DNA of 64,000 bases from Solibacillus sp. FSL W7-1464. Its GTDB lineage: Bacteria; Bacillota; Bacilli; Bacillales_A; Planococcaceae. How positions within the stretch are numbered: position 1 is the first letter of the stretch; every line of letters begins with the position of its first letter. Shown here piece after piece: positions 25,145 to 34,186 of this stretch. The position numbers and the translations under genes are program-made. The DNA lies in NCBI RefSeq assembly GCF_038004425.1, contig NZ_JBBORC010000001.1, forward strand, positions 1,403,001 through 1,467,000. The letters run 5' to 3'. The notes beneath the pieces are model-generated. The model was not told the origin of the DNA. It ran no database searches and saw nothing but the letters and a program-made list of their open reading frames with translations.

Positions 25145-26263
25145 ATGAGAGAAGCCGTTATCGTCGCTGCAACACGAACACCGGTAGGCAGAAGAAATGG
25201 TGTTTTGGCAAATGTACGGGCAGATGATTTAGCTGCAGATGTACTGGAGGATGTAGTAAAGCGTGCGGGAATAGAAAAGGCACTTGTGGAGGATGTGATT
25301 TTTGGCTGTGTTACCCAAACATTGGAACAAGGCGGAAATATCGCACGAATGGCTGCGTTGATGGCAGGCTTTCCGATTGAGGTGCCCGGTGTAACGATTG
25401 ACCGGCAATGCGGCTCGAGTTTACAGGCAGTTCATTTTGCGGCACAGGCGATTATAGCAGGTGATATGGATATTGTTATCGCAGGTGGTATTGAAAGCAT
25501 GAGCCGTGTACCGATGGGATCGAATATGGAGGGCACGCGTAAAAGTGAACGTATCAAAAACTATGAGTTGATCCACCAAGGGTTGTCCGCAGAGCGTATC
25601 GCTGAACAATGGCAGTTAACAGAACAGGAAATTAATGAATATTCTGTTCTGAGTCAGCAGCGTGCCACTCAGGCAATTGAAGCAGGCTATTTTGATGATG
25701 AGATTGTAGCGATCGGTGATGTAGATACTGATGAGGGCCCAAGACCGGGAACAACCGTCGAAGTTCTGCAAGGCTTAAGAAAGCTGTTTAAAGAAGAGGG
25801 AGTTATTTCTGCAGGAACTTCATCTCAAATGAGTGATGGTGCATCAGCGGTACTCTTGATGTCGAGTGAAAAAGCGCAGGAACTTGGTGTGAAACCGATG
25901 GCGAAAATCATTGCGCGCACTGTCGTAGGTTCTGATCCTACACTTATGCTGACAGGTCCGATTGAAGCGACAATACGTGTCCTTGAAAAGGCAAACTTAA
26001 CGATTGATGATATGGATACGTACGAAGTGAATGAAGCTTTTGCACCTGTACCGATTGTCTGGGCAAAAGAGCTTGGTGCGGATCTGGAAAAACTGAATCC
26101 CGACGGAGGTGCGATTGCACTAGGTCATCCGCTTGGCGCAACAGGAACAAAATTATTAACGACGATGCTTTACCGCATGGAACGTAATAACCAGCGCTAC
26201 GGCTTGCTTGCGATTTGTGAAGGTATGGGCATGGCCAATGCAACAATTATTGAGAGAATTTAA
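25145..26263 (+). CDS. Thiolase (acetyl-CoA C-acyltransferase), FadA6-like
   Basis: A 372-residue degradative thiolase that cleaves 3-oxoacyl-CoA with CoA. The nucleophile Cys is in DRQCGSSLQ (about residue 87), the His in [14 protein letters not shown] and the second Cys in CEGMGMANATI. The CEG form differs from the usual CIGGG and recalls the thiolases of actinobacterial steroid and branched-substrate pathways. ATG 25145 follows a G-rich ribosome site; an upstream reading adds 27 residues without one. It is the first gene of a 15-gene co-directional run reaching 41440. Confidence 0.9.
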   Translation: MREAVIVAATRTPVGRRNGVLANVRADDLAADVLEDVVKRAGIEKALVEDVIFGCVTQTLEQGGNIARMAALMAGFPIEVPGVTIDRQCGSSLQAVHFAAQAIIAGDMDIVIAGGIESMSRVPMGSNMEGTRKSERIKNYELIHQGLSAERIAEQWQLTEQEINEYSVLSQQRATQAIEAGYFDDEIVAIGDVDTDEGPRPGTTVEVLQGLRKLFKEEGVISAGTSSQMSDGASAVLLMSSEKAQELGVKPMAKIIARTVVGSDPTLMLTGPIEATIRVLEKANLTIDDMDTYEVNEAFAPVPIVWAKELGADLEKLNPDGGAIALGHPLGATGTKLLTTMLYRMERNNQRYGLLAICEGMGMANATIIERI

Positions 26264-26360
26264 ATAAAACTCTATTCATATTTTATAAAATTACGAGATG
26301 GCATGTAATCGCTTTCAATATATAAGGTGTTAAAAATATGACGAAGAGAGAGTGATATAA

Positions 26361-27536
26361 ATGAATAAAACATTGGCGAAAACAAGAAAAGAGTCCCGTA
26401 CTTTTTTTAATAATGATCATATTATGTTCAGGGAGTCTCTTAAAAAATTTGTGGAAAAAGAGATTGATCCTTATTTTACACAATGGGAGCATGATCGCAT
26501 CGTTCCGCGCGAATTATGGACAAAGTTAGGCAGTCAGGGATTTTTATGTCCGAGCGTAGAGGAAAAGTATGGCGGGATGGGCTTGGACTTTATTTTTGAT
26601 ATCGTTTTATCTGAAGAATTGTCAAAAGTCGGTGGCGGTTTAAGTGGAATCGGATTGCATAGTAATGTCGTAACGCCGTATATCACCTCTTTTGGAACAG
26701 AAGAGCAGAAGATGAAGTATCTTCCGAAGTTTGTGAGTGGCGAGTGGATTTCAGCCATTGCAATGACAGAGCCGGGTGCAGGTTCGGATTTACAGAAAAT
26801 GACGACTACGGCCATTAAAGATGGCTCAGACTATATTGTGAACGGTCAAAAAACCTTCATTACGAACGGGATTCTTTCCGATGTCATCATCATCGCCTGT
26901 AAAACAGATCCAAAAGCGGTACCTGCCCATAACGGGGTAAGCTTATTGATTGTTGAAAGAGGGATGGAAGGTTTCTCACGCGGCAGAAAATTAGACAAGG
27001 TAGGCATGCATAGCCAGGATACAGCAGAACTTATTTTTGAAAATGTCCGGGTTCCGGCAGAAAATCTTCTTGGTGAAGAAGGAAAAGGTTTCTTGTATTT
27101 AATGCAAAAATTGCAGCAAGAACGTCTCCTGACAGCAGTAGGGGCAATTACTGCTGCAAAAGATATGCTCGACTTAACATTGCAGTATGTTAAAGAGCGG
27201 GAAGCGTTTGGTAAACCGATTGGAAAATTCCAAAACACACAGTTTACACTGGCTGAAATTGCGACGCAAGTAAAAATCGGCCAAACATTTGTAGATGATT
27301 TGATCATTCGCCATCTAGAAGGACAGGATATTGTGACGGAGGTATCAATGGCCAAATGGTGGACAACGGATATGGCTCGGAAAATCTCGGTAGAGTGTAT
27401 GCAATTACATGGCGGCTACGGCTATATGGAGGAATACAAGATTGCTAGAAGATTCCGCGATATTGCGGTTACACCAATTTTCGCAGGTTCCAATGAAATT
27501 ATGAAAGTCATTATTGCCAAAAATTTAGGACTGTAA
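26361..27536 (+). CDS. Acyl-CoA dehydrogenase, LCAD-like
   Basis: A 391-residue FAD enzyme introducing a 2,3 double bond into acyl-CoA. The signatures AMTEPGAGSDL (FAD/substrate) and QLHGGYGYMEEYKIARRFRD are clear. The position that holds the catalytic Glu in medium-chain enzymes (YEGT) reads FAGS, so the base must lie elsewhere; the segment LQQERLLTA matches the long-chain/isovaleryl type, in which the Glu of that helix is the base. This points to long or branched substrates. It is 97 bases after the first thiolase. Confidence 0.9.
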   Translation: MNKTLAKTRKESRTFFNNDHIMFRESLKKFVEKEIDPYFTQWEHDRIVPRELWTKLGSQGFLCPSVEEKYGGMGLDFIFDIVLSEELSKVGGGLSGIGLHSNVVTPYITSFGTEEQKMKYLPKFVSGEWISAIAMTEPGAGSDLQKMTTTAIKDGSDYIVNGQKTFITNGILSDVIIIACKTDPKAVPAHNGVSLLIVERGMEGFSRGRKLDKVGMHSQDTAELIFENVRVPAENLLGEEGKGFLYLMQKLQQERLLTAVGAITAAKDMLDLTLQYVKEREAFGKPIGKFQNTQFTLAEIATQVKIGQTFVDDLIIRHLEGQDIVTEVSMAKWWTTDMARKISVECMQLHGGYGYMEEYKIARRFRDIAVTPIFAGSNEIMKVIIAKNLGL

Positions 27537-27604
27537 TGGATCCGAAGCGACTTCATCAAGTTTAAGCACATGATTAGTACTATGAATTTTTGAGGTGGGA
27601 TGAA

Positions 27605-28798
27605 ATGAGAAATGCCGTAATAATAGACTCTGTACGTACAGCAGTCGGTCGCATGGGCGAGACATTGAAAGATGTGGAAGTAGATTATCTTGCGGCAAAA
27701 GTGTTGGACGAAATTACGATCCGTACCGGAATCGACAAGAGTGAAGTCGATGAAGTCATTATTGGACAAGCGAAGCAAAGTACAGACTCGCCTAATCTGG
27801 CCCGCTTAGCCCTTTTACGTGCCGGTTTTCCGATTGAAATTACCGGCTATACTGTTCACCGGCAGTGCGGATCAGGTCTGCAGGCGATGAATAGCGGTGC
27901 CCAGCAAATCATGTGTGGACTGTCCGATATTATTATCGCGGGTGGGGCTGAAAGCATGAGCACAGCGCCGTACTATTTGCGGAATGTCCGATACGGTTAC
28001 GGGGCAGGAAACGGCGAAATTCTCGATTCAAACACGGAAAGTCAGCCCCGTGCCCAACCGATTGAAACATATGGAGCATTAACAATGGGGATGACTGCCG
28101 AGAACTTGGCTGTAAAATACTCGATTTCCCGAAGTGAACAAGATGAGTTTGCCTTAAGAAGCCAGGAAAATGCAAAAAAAGCGATCGAGTCGGGATTATT
28201 TAAGGATCAAATCGTTCCTTATGAAGTGAAGTCGAAAAAGGGAACCGTCGAATTTAAAGTAGACGAGCATCCAAGGGAAACGACATTTGAAAAACTATCA
28301 CAGCTAAAACCTGTTTTTAAAGAAAATGGCACAGTAACTGCCGGAAATACGAGTGGTCGAAATGATGGGGCAGGTGTAATCATGCTGATGTCGGAAGAAG
28401 CTGCTGCACAGTATGATAAAAAACCGAAAGCGAAAATCATTGCGCAGGCTGTAGCTGGGGTTTCGCCTGAAATTATGGGAATCGGTCCTGCTCCGGCAAC
28501 TAGAAAAGCACTGAAAATGGCGAATTTAACTCTCGATCAAATCGGGTTAATTGAATTGAATGAAGCCTTTGCAGCGCAATCTTTAGCCGTCATCAAAGAA
28601 CTTGGCATGGACATAAACCGTGTCAATGTTAATGGTGGGGCAATCGCCCTAGGTCATCCTATTGGCGGCACTGGCGGCGTATTAATGACAAAGCTGCTTC
28701 ATGAAATGGAAAGACGCGGAGAAAAATATGGTTTAGTTACATTCTGTATCGGCGGCGGACTTGGTATTACGACTATTGTTGAAAACATGCAATTGTAA
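27605..28798 (+). CDS. Thiolase (acetyl-CoA C-acetyltransferase family)
   Basis: A 397-residue thiolase with nucleophile Cys in HRQCGSGLQ, His in [14 protein letters not shown] and Cys in FCIGGGLG, the canonical form. It differs from the first thiolase of the cluster (25145), which has CEGMG, so the two probably act on different chain lengths or branch states. ATG 27605 follows GAGGTGGG. It is 68 bases after the dehydrogenase and 20 bases before the CoA-transferase. Confidence 0.92.
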   Translation: MRNAVIIDSVRTAVGRMGETLKDVEVDYLAAKVLDEITIRTGIDKSEVDEVIIGQAKQSTDSPNLARLALLRAGFPIEITGYTVHRQCGSGLQAMNSGAQQIMCGLSDIIIAGGAESMSTAPYYLRNVRYGYGAGNGEILDSNTESQPRAQPIETYGALTMGMTAENLAVKYSISRSEQDEFALRSQENAKKAIESGLFKDQIVPYEVKSKKGTVEFKVDEHPRETTFEKLSQLKPVFKENGTVTAGNTSGRNDGAGVIMLMSEEAAAQYDKKPKAKIIAQAVAGVSPEIMGIGPAPATRKALKMANLTLDQIGLIELNEAFAAQSLAVIKELGMDINRVNVNGGAIALGHPIGGTGGVLMTKLLHEMERRGEKYGLVTFCIGGGLGITTIVENMQL

Positions 28799-28818
28799 TA
28801 CGTACTGGAGCTGATCAA

Positions 28819-30105
28819 ATGAACAAGACCGAATGGAAATGCCTCTATACAAAAAAATGTACCACTGCTGAAAAAGCAATCCAGCTTATTGAATCCTCTC
28901 AAACAATATTTTTGGCACCGATGTGTAATGAACCTCAAGAACTTGTAGAAGAATTAATACGTCAAAAGGCGCGTTTACAAGAGATTTTACTATATACCAT
29001 CGTTTTAGGTAGTCCGTGTAAATATGCGGATCTATCATGTCAACCACACTTTACAATCCGAACATTTTTAAATTCATCCTTATTGAAAAAGGCCTGCCAA
29101 CATAAACATTGTGATTACATTCCTATGAATTTCTCGGACATCCCCCGGTGGATCAAAGAAGAGAAAATCGATGTTGCACTTATCCAGGTTTCCAAGCCAA
29201 ATGCAGATGGTTTTTGCAATCTCGGACTTTCGGTAGATGTTGTACCGTCATTAATAAAGGAAGCGAAGGTTGTAATCGCGGAAGTAAACAGCAATCTTCC
29301 TTGTACATCCGGTGAAACATTGGTCCATGTATCTCAGATTGACTGTTTTGTTCCGTCCGACCGTCCGTTACTCACGATTCCAAACAGTCCACCAGCCAAC
29401 GAAGATATAGCGATCGGCAATTACGTAGCAGCACTGATCCCTGATTATGCAACGATACAAGTAGGGGTCGGTAAACTCGCAGGAAATATTGTCCGATCAC
29501 TTCGGTCAAAAGTGGGCTTAGGTGTGCATTCGGGTTCGATTTCTGATGACATTATGCAGCTCATCAATCTAGGAGTCATTACGAACGAACGAAAAGAAAT
29601 CAATCGTCATAAATCCGTATGTACAACACTTACCGGAACAAACGAGTTATATGAGTTCTGTCATCACAATAATAGCGTTGAACTGTATCCGGTCAGCTAC
29701 ACACATAATGCGGCAGTTATTTCGAAAATAAGCAACTTCTATTCAATTAACTCGGCGCTGGAAGTAAGTCTGTCCGGGCAAATCAATGCCGAACAGGTTG
29801 AGGATTCCTATGTTGTTGCAGGAGTTGGCGGTCAAATGGATTTCATTCACGGATCCAAACTTTCCCCTGGTGGAAGAGCGATTATTGCCCTGCCATCCAC
29901 GGCGAAAAATGGTACGGAATCCCGGATAAAGGTTCATACAAAATACGTGACATCATTGAAGTCTGAAATTGACTATGTTGTCACAGAGTACGGTGTTGCC
30001 AAACTGTTCGGAAAGTCTTTAAGCGAACGGTCGGAAAGCTTAATTGCCATTGCGCATCCGAAATTCCGGGCTGCTCTATCTGAACGATACAAACAATTCG
30101 TATAA
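28819..30105 (+). CDS. Acetyl-CoA hydrolase/transferase family protein lacking the expected catalytic Glu
   Basis: A 428-residue family I CoA-transferase of the acetyl-CoA hydrolase / 4-hydroxybutyrate CoA-transferase type. Family landmarks are present: QVSKPNADGFCNLGLSVD, VGVGKLAGNI, NSALEVSLSGQINAE, VGGQMDF and VVTEYGVAKL. The motif that normally reads GIHSEM, whose Glu forms the CoA thioester in 4-hydroxybutyrate CoA-transferase, reads GVHSGS here, with Gly at about 239. The N-terminal half is also unusually Cys-rich. It may be inactive as a transferase, use another residue, or have a changed role. It is embedded in the catabolic run. Confidence 0.8.
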   Translation: MNKTEWKCLYTKKCTTAEKAIQLIESSQTIFLAPMCNEPQELVEELIRQKARLQEILLYTIVLGSPCKYADLSCQPHFTIRTFLNSSLLKKACQHKHCDYIPMNFSDIPRWIKEEKIDVALIQVSKPNADGFCNLGLSVDVVPSLIKEAKVVIAEVNSNLPCTSGETLVHVSQIDCFVPSDRPLLTIPNSPPANEDIAIGNYVAALIPDYATIQVGVGKLAGNIVRSLRSKVGLGVHSGSISDDIMQLINLGVITNERKEINRHKSVCTTLTGTNELYEFCHHNNSVELYPVSYTHNAAVISKISNFYSINSALEVSLSGQINAEQVEDSYVVAGVGGQMDFIHGSKLSPGGRAIIALPSTAKNGTESRIKVHTKYVTSLKSEIDYVVTEYGVAKLFGKSLSERSESLIAIAHPKFRAALSERYKQFV

Positions 30106-30140
30106 AGAGGAAATCAGCCAAATGAGAAAGGGTGTTAACT

Positions 30141-31052
30141 ATGTCGAATTTAAAAGATAAAGTTGCAATCGTTACAGGTTCCGGTCGAGGGATCGGACGA
30201 GATATTGCCTTGCTTTTAGCAAAAGAAGGGGCGAAAGTTGTTGTCAATGATTTGGGCGGAGGATCTGACGGGCTAGGGAATGATACAAAAATTGCAGATG
30301 AAGTAGTGCAGGAGATACAGGAACTTGGTGGAGAAGCTGTAGCCAACTATGATTCCGTTGCAGACTATGACTCTGCTTCCAATATTGTAGATACAGCACT
30401 CTCACGATTCGGACGCTTGGATATCGTTGTGAATAATGCAGGTATTTTACGTGACCGTATGTTATTTAAAATGAGCGAGGAAGAATGGGATGTCGTTATT
30501 GCGGTTCATTTAAAAGGTTCATTCAATATGACGAGGGCGGCATCAACGATTTTTAAGGAGCAAAAAAGTGGACGCTTTATTCATTTCACTTCCACTTCAG
30601 GGTTAATCGGTAATGTGGGGCAAGCCAATTATTCTGCTGCCAAATTAGGAATTGTCGGGTTAAGTAAAAGTACGGCTTTGGATATGGCCCGCTATAATGT
30701 TACATCGAATGCGATTGCCCCATTTGCATGGAGTCGATTAATCGGGACAATTCCTGCAGATACAGAAGATGAAAAAGAGCGTGTGGAAAGACTGAAACAG
30801 CTTTCACCGGCTCATATTGCGCCATTAGTTGCCTTTTTGGCATCAGACGAAGCTGCCGATATTTCGGGTCAAATATTTGGTGTACGAGGAAAGGAAATTA
30901 TGGTGTTTTCTCAGCCGCGCCCGATTCGCTCGGTATTCAATGCAAAAGGCTGGTCTGTCGATAGTTTAAGTGCAATTAAAGGATCGCTTCAATCAAGTTT
31001 TACACCACTTGAAGGTAGTGCTCAAGTCTTCCCGTATGCTCCGTTAGTGTAA
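30141..31052 (+). CDS. SDR family dehydrogenase, 17-beta-HSD4 / MFE-2-like
   Basis: A 303-residue classical short-chain dehydrogenase. The cofactor loop is TGSGRGIG, followed by VVVNDLGGGSDG, NNAG, and the catalytic Ser, Tyr and Lys in FTSTSG and YSAAK. The NDLGG insertion and ANYDSV segment are typical of the D-3-hydroxyacyl-CoA dehydrogenase domain of peroxisomal multifunctional enzyme 2, which handles methyl-branched and sterol side-chain substrates. It would oxidise the (R)-3-hydroxyacyl-CoA made by the MaoC pair three genes downstream. ATG 30141 follows AAAGGGTG. Confidence 0.88.
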   Translation: MSNLKDKVAIVTGSGRGIGRDIALLLAKEGAKVVVNDLGGGSDGLGNDTKIADEVVQEIQELGGEAVANYDSVADYDSASNIVDTALSRFGRLDIVVNNAGILRDRMLFKMSEEEWDVVIAVHLKGSFNMTRAASTIFKEQKSGRFIHFTSTSGLIGNVGQANYSAAKLGIVGLSKSTALDMARYNVTSNAIAPFAWSRLIGTIPADTEDEKERVERLKQLSPAHIAPLVAFLASDEAADISGQIFGVRGKEIMVFSQPRPIRSVFNAKGWSVDSLSAIKGSLQSSFTPLEGSAQVFPYAPLV

Positions 31053-31087
31053 TTGTTTGGACTGCTAAATGGAAGGGAGAGAAAAAT

Positions 31088-32263
31088 ATGGACTTTCAGC
31101 TGCCACCCGATTTACTTGAAATGAAAAAATCAATCCGGGATTTTATAGATAATGTAGTGGATCCACTTGCAGACCAGATTGACCGTGAAGACCGCATTCC
31201 AGAACATATTATGAAAAGGTCAAAAGAAATGGGGTTATTCGGTTTAAGTATCCCAGCAGAATATGGCGGAACAGGTATTGATATGGTCGGTAAATGTAGT
31301 CTCTTTGAAGAAATCGGGCGCACATCGAATGGTTATATGACGGTTATTGGTGCCCACACCGGAATTGGGTCTGTCGGGATTGTGGAATTGGGGACAGAAG
31401 AGCAGAAGCGAAAATATTTACCGCGCATGGCTTCAGGTGACATCATTGGTGCGTTTGCTTTAACCGAAACGACTGCAGGTTCCCATGCGGCCGCTCTGAA
31501 AACAACAGCTGTTCGCAAAGGGGACAAATATATTCTGAATGGTGCAAAGCAATATATTACGAATGCCCCGATTGCAGGAGTTTTTACAGTGATGGCTGCG
31601 ACCGATCCAACGAAAGGTGCAAAGGGGATCACTTCATTTCTCGTAGATAAAAGCGCTCCCGGTTTCATCATCGGAAAAACAGAAGAAAAAATGGGACTTC
31701 GCGGATCCCATTCGTCTGAAATCTTCTTCGAGGATTGTGAAGTTCCGGCCGAAAATGTGCTTGGTGAAGAAGGATTAGGTTACGTCAATGCTTTAACCAT
31801 TTTGGCAAATGGCCGTGCGGGGCTCGCAGCGAGAAATTTAGGCTCATCGCAAAAGCTGTTTGAGCTATCCGTCAAATATGCCCATGAGCGTGAACAGTTC
31901 GGTAAACCAATTTTTGAACAGCAAATCATACAGCATTACTTGGCGGAAATGGCTTTGGATATCGAAACATTGAGATCCTTTACGTACCGGGTAGCATGGA
32001 TGGTGGACCAGGGGATGAATGTCATGAAAGAGGCCGCGATGGCAAAGCTTTTAGGTTCGGAAATTTATAATCGCATCGCGGATAAAGCTGTTCAAATCCA
32101 TGGTGGTCTCGGCTATATGAAAGATTTTCCTGTTGAAAGATTCTACCGGGATGCCCGTATTACAAAAATATATGAAGGTACATCCGAAATTCAAAAAAAC
32201 ATCATTGCTGCTCAAATTCATAAAGACTATATGAGGAAAGCCCATTCAGCAACAATGAAGTAA
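31088..32263 (+). CDS. Acyl-CoA dehydrogenase, second copy
   Basis: A 391-residue FAD acyl-CoA dehydrogenase with ALTETTAGSHA in the first signature (the common GSD is GSH) and QIHGGLGYMKDFPVERFYRD in the second. Unlike the copy at 26361 it keeps the YEGTSEI motif with the catalytic Glu of short/medium-chain enzymes. Having two different active-site types in one operon suggests successive rounds of oxidation on substrates of different size or branching. A GGAAGGGAG site precedes the ATG. Confidence 0.92.
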   Translation: MDFQLPPDLLEMKKSIRDFIDNVVDPLADQIDREDRIPEHIMKRSKEMGLFGLSIPAEYGGTGIDMVGKCSLFEEIGRTSNGYMTVIGAHTGIGSVGIVELGTEEQKRKYLPRMASGDIIGAFALTETTAGSHAAALKTTAVRKGDKYILNGAKQYITNAPIAGVFTVMAATDPTKGAKGITSFLVDKSAPGFIIGKTEEKMGLRGSHSSEIFFEDCEVPAENVLGEEGLGYVNALTILANGRAGLAARNLGSSQKLFELSVKYAHEREQFGKPIFEQQIIQHYLAEMALDIETLRSFTYRVAWMVDQGMNVMKEAAMAKLLGSEIYNRIADKAVQIHGGLGYMKDFPVERFYRDARITKIYEGTSEIQKNIIAAQIHKDYMRKAHSATMK

Positions 32264-32317
32264 AGCAAGTAGAATTATCTGAAAATATCGATAAATGAAG
32301 TTGAAGGAGGTGATTTT

Positions 32318-32725
32318 TTGAGTACAGGGCTTAAGGAAAAAGTTGGCCTGAAATTAGAATCCTACACCTTTCGAGTTGAAAAAGGAAAAATCAAAGAATT
32401 TGCACAAGCGATTGGCGATCTGAAAGAGGAGTATTTGAACGGAGAAGCAGTACCACCGACATTCCCAACAGTGATCGATTTCTGGGGTGGAGGTGCCTCC
32501 TCATCCGAGGTATTGAATTTAAATATGAAAAAAGTCCTCCACGGTGCGCAGGAGTATGAATATTTCAGGGAAATCGTTCCCGATGAGGAAATTACCGTAC
32601 ATGGTGTTATTGAAAAAGCTTATTCAAAAGCGGCGATGAACTTCTTTGTTATACGCAAAGACTACTTGGACAAACAGGGTGAAACGGTTTTAATCAGTCG
32701 ATCCACGATTATCGAAAGGCATTAG
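32318..32725 (+). CDS. FAS1-like / MaoC-fold hydratase, structural subunit
   Basis: A 135-residue hot-dog-fold protein of the FAS1-like dehydratase N-terminal type, with YLNGEAVPPTFPTVIDF and a later EYEYFREIVPDEEI. It lacks the Asp/His hydratase motif, as do the non-catalytic partners in heterodimeric (R)-hydratases such as HadA or ChsH2. The catalytic partner is encoded ten bases downstream. The start is TTG 32318 after a very strong AAGGAGGTGA. Confidence 0.85.
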   Translation: MSTGLKEKVGLKLESYTFRVEKGKIKEFAQAIGDLKEEYLNGEAVPPTFPTVIDFWGGGASSSEVLNLNMKKVLHGAQEYEYFREIVPDEEITVHGVIEKAYSKAAMNFFVIRKDYLDKQGETVLISRSTIIERH

Positions 32726-32735
32726 GGGGCATTTT

Positions 32736-33116
32736 ATGGAAATCGGCCAGACACTGGAACCTTTACAGAAGGAAGAAATAACACATACACAGCTCGTTCG
32801 GTATGCAGGTGCATCCGGAGATTTCAATCCGATCCATACCGTTGTCCCTTTTGCGGAAGCGGCGGGATTAGGGGGAGTTATTGCACATGGCATGTTGGTG
32901 ATGGGCTTTGTCGGACAGGCAATTGGACAATGGTTCGAAGTAAAGGATTTGAAGAAATTCACTACGAGATTTAAAGCAATGACAAGACCGGGAGAAAGAA
33001 TAACAATTCAAGGCCGGATTGTTGATGAAAATGAAACCTGTTGGATTTGTGAGGCGGAAGCAGTCAATGAAGATGCTGAAGTAAAAGTGAAGGCATTTTT
33101 TGAGTTGAAAAAATAA
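32736..33116 (+). CDS. MaoC-like (R)-specific enoyl-CoA hydratase, catalytic subunit
   Basis: A 126-residue hot-dog-fold protein with the hydratase-2 motif YAGASGDFNPIH, whose Asp and His are the catalytic pair, followed by GVIAHGML. Together with the preceding gene it forms the two-subunit HadAB/ChsH-like hydratase adding water to 2-enoyl-CoA. Such split enzymes accept bulky or branched chains. TAGGGGGC is the ribosome site. Confidence 0.9.
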   Translation: MEIGQTLEPLQKEEITHTQLVRYAGASGDFNPIHTVVPFAEAAGLGGVIAHGMLVMGFVGQAIGQWFEVKDLKKFTTRFKAMTRPGERITIQGRIVDENETCWICEAEAVNEDAEVKVKAFFELKK

Positions 33117-33250
33117 TTACTTTTACGTTTGTTCTAGAGAGATGTTTCGTTACGTAAAATTTGTGATGTTGACTGCAATTTTACAGGAGTATCTCTTTAA
33201 TACACAAGCAGTTATGGACGAAGCGAACAAAATTTAAGGGGGAACTGGCA

Positions 33251-34129
33251 ATGAGAGAATACGTAACGACGAAACAGGAAATCAACAAAAATTCACTACC
33301 GTATAACTTGTATCAGAAAGCAAAAAAATTCGGAATCTGGAATCCGGTAGATATCGACTTTACACAGGATAAAGAAGACTGGAAGAAATTAAGTGAGGAG
33401 CAACAATTAGAGGTACTTACACAGTTTGCTCAATTTATCGGCGGTGAAGAAGCGGTCACTCAAGATATTTTACCGATGATCATGGCAGTTTCCAAAAAGG
33501 GATGGTTCGAAGAGGAATCGTATTTAACAACATTCCTTTTTGAAGAAGCGAAGCATGCTGAATTTTTCAGTCTGTTCCTGGAAGAAATCGGCGTAACGGA
33601 AGATTTGACACATTTACTTTCACCAGGCTACCGAAAGTTATTTGATGAAACATTACCGGCAGTGATGGGGAAATTGATTGATGATCAGTCACCGGAAGCG
33701 ATGATCGATGCAGCGGTTACTTACAATATTTTCGCGGAAGGTGTTTTGGCTGAAACAGGTTACTGGTTCTTCCATGAAGCACTCTCAAAATCAAATCTGT
33801 TCCCGGGGTTTATTACAGGAATTCGAAATGTAAAGCGTGACGAAGGACGTCATATTGGTTTCGGTACATTCCTCATTCAGCGCCTGATCAGTGAAAATCC
33901 TGAACTTGAGCTGTTTGAACGCGTGCAACAAAGACTGCAGGAGCTGTTACCGATTGCGATGATGTTAACGGAAAGAAAAGAAGAAGTAACAAGTCTTGGT
34001 ATCGAACGAGGGAAATCGATGGAATTTGCAATGAAACAATTGCAGGCACGTCTGACAGTTCTTTCACGGGCAAAAGGAAAGACTTTAGAAGAAATCTACA
34101 ATACGGACATTGCTTTAGAGGAAGTATAG
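33251..34129 (+). CDS. R2-like ligand-binding oxidase (R2lox)
   Basis: A 292-residue ferritin-like protein, often misannotated as ribonucleotide reductase beta subunit. The six metal ligands of a Mn/Fe site can be placed: Glu66 (GGEEAV), Glu99 and His102 (FEEAKH), Glu163 (FAEG), Glu198 and His201 (DEGRH). The residues that form the Val-Tyr ether cross-link in the Geobacillus R2lox are also present, as Val69 and Tyr158. R2lox binds a long-chain fatty acid-like ligand and activates oxygen; its natural substrate is not established. Here it is followed by alcohol/aldehyde dehydrogenases and surrounded by beta-oxidation genes. The preceding 134-base gap could hold a second promoter. Confidence 0.9.
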   Translation: MREYVTTKQEINKNSLPYNLYQKAKKFGIWNPVDIDFTQDKEDWKKLSEEQQLEVLTQFAQFIGGEEAVTQDILPMIMAVSKKGWFEEESYLTTFLFEEAKHAEFFSLFLEEIGVTEDLTHLLSPGYRKLFDETLPAVMGKLIDDQSPEAMIDAAVTYNIFAEGVLAETGYWFFHEALSKSNLFPGFITGIRNVKRDEGRHIGFGTFLIQRLISENPELELFERVQQRLQELLPIAMMLTERKEEVTSLGIERGKSMEFAMKQLQARLTVLSRAKGKTLEEIYNTDIALEEV

Positions 34130-34186
34130 GAAATAATCATTCAGACGCTGTAACAAGACAGTTTGCTATTTAAAGGGGGATGAAGG

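Noticed and set aside
33251-34129. Ribonucleotide reductase beta subunit
   Set aside because: The radical-bearing Tyr context is replaced by the R2lox Val/Tyr pair, and no large subunit gene is present.
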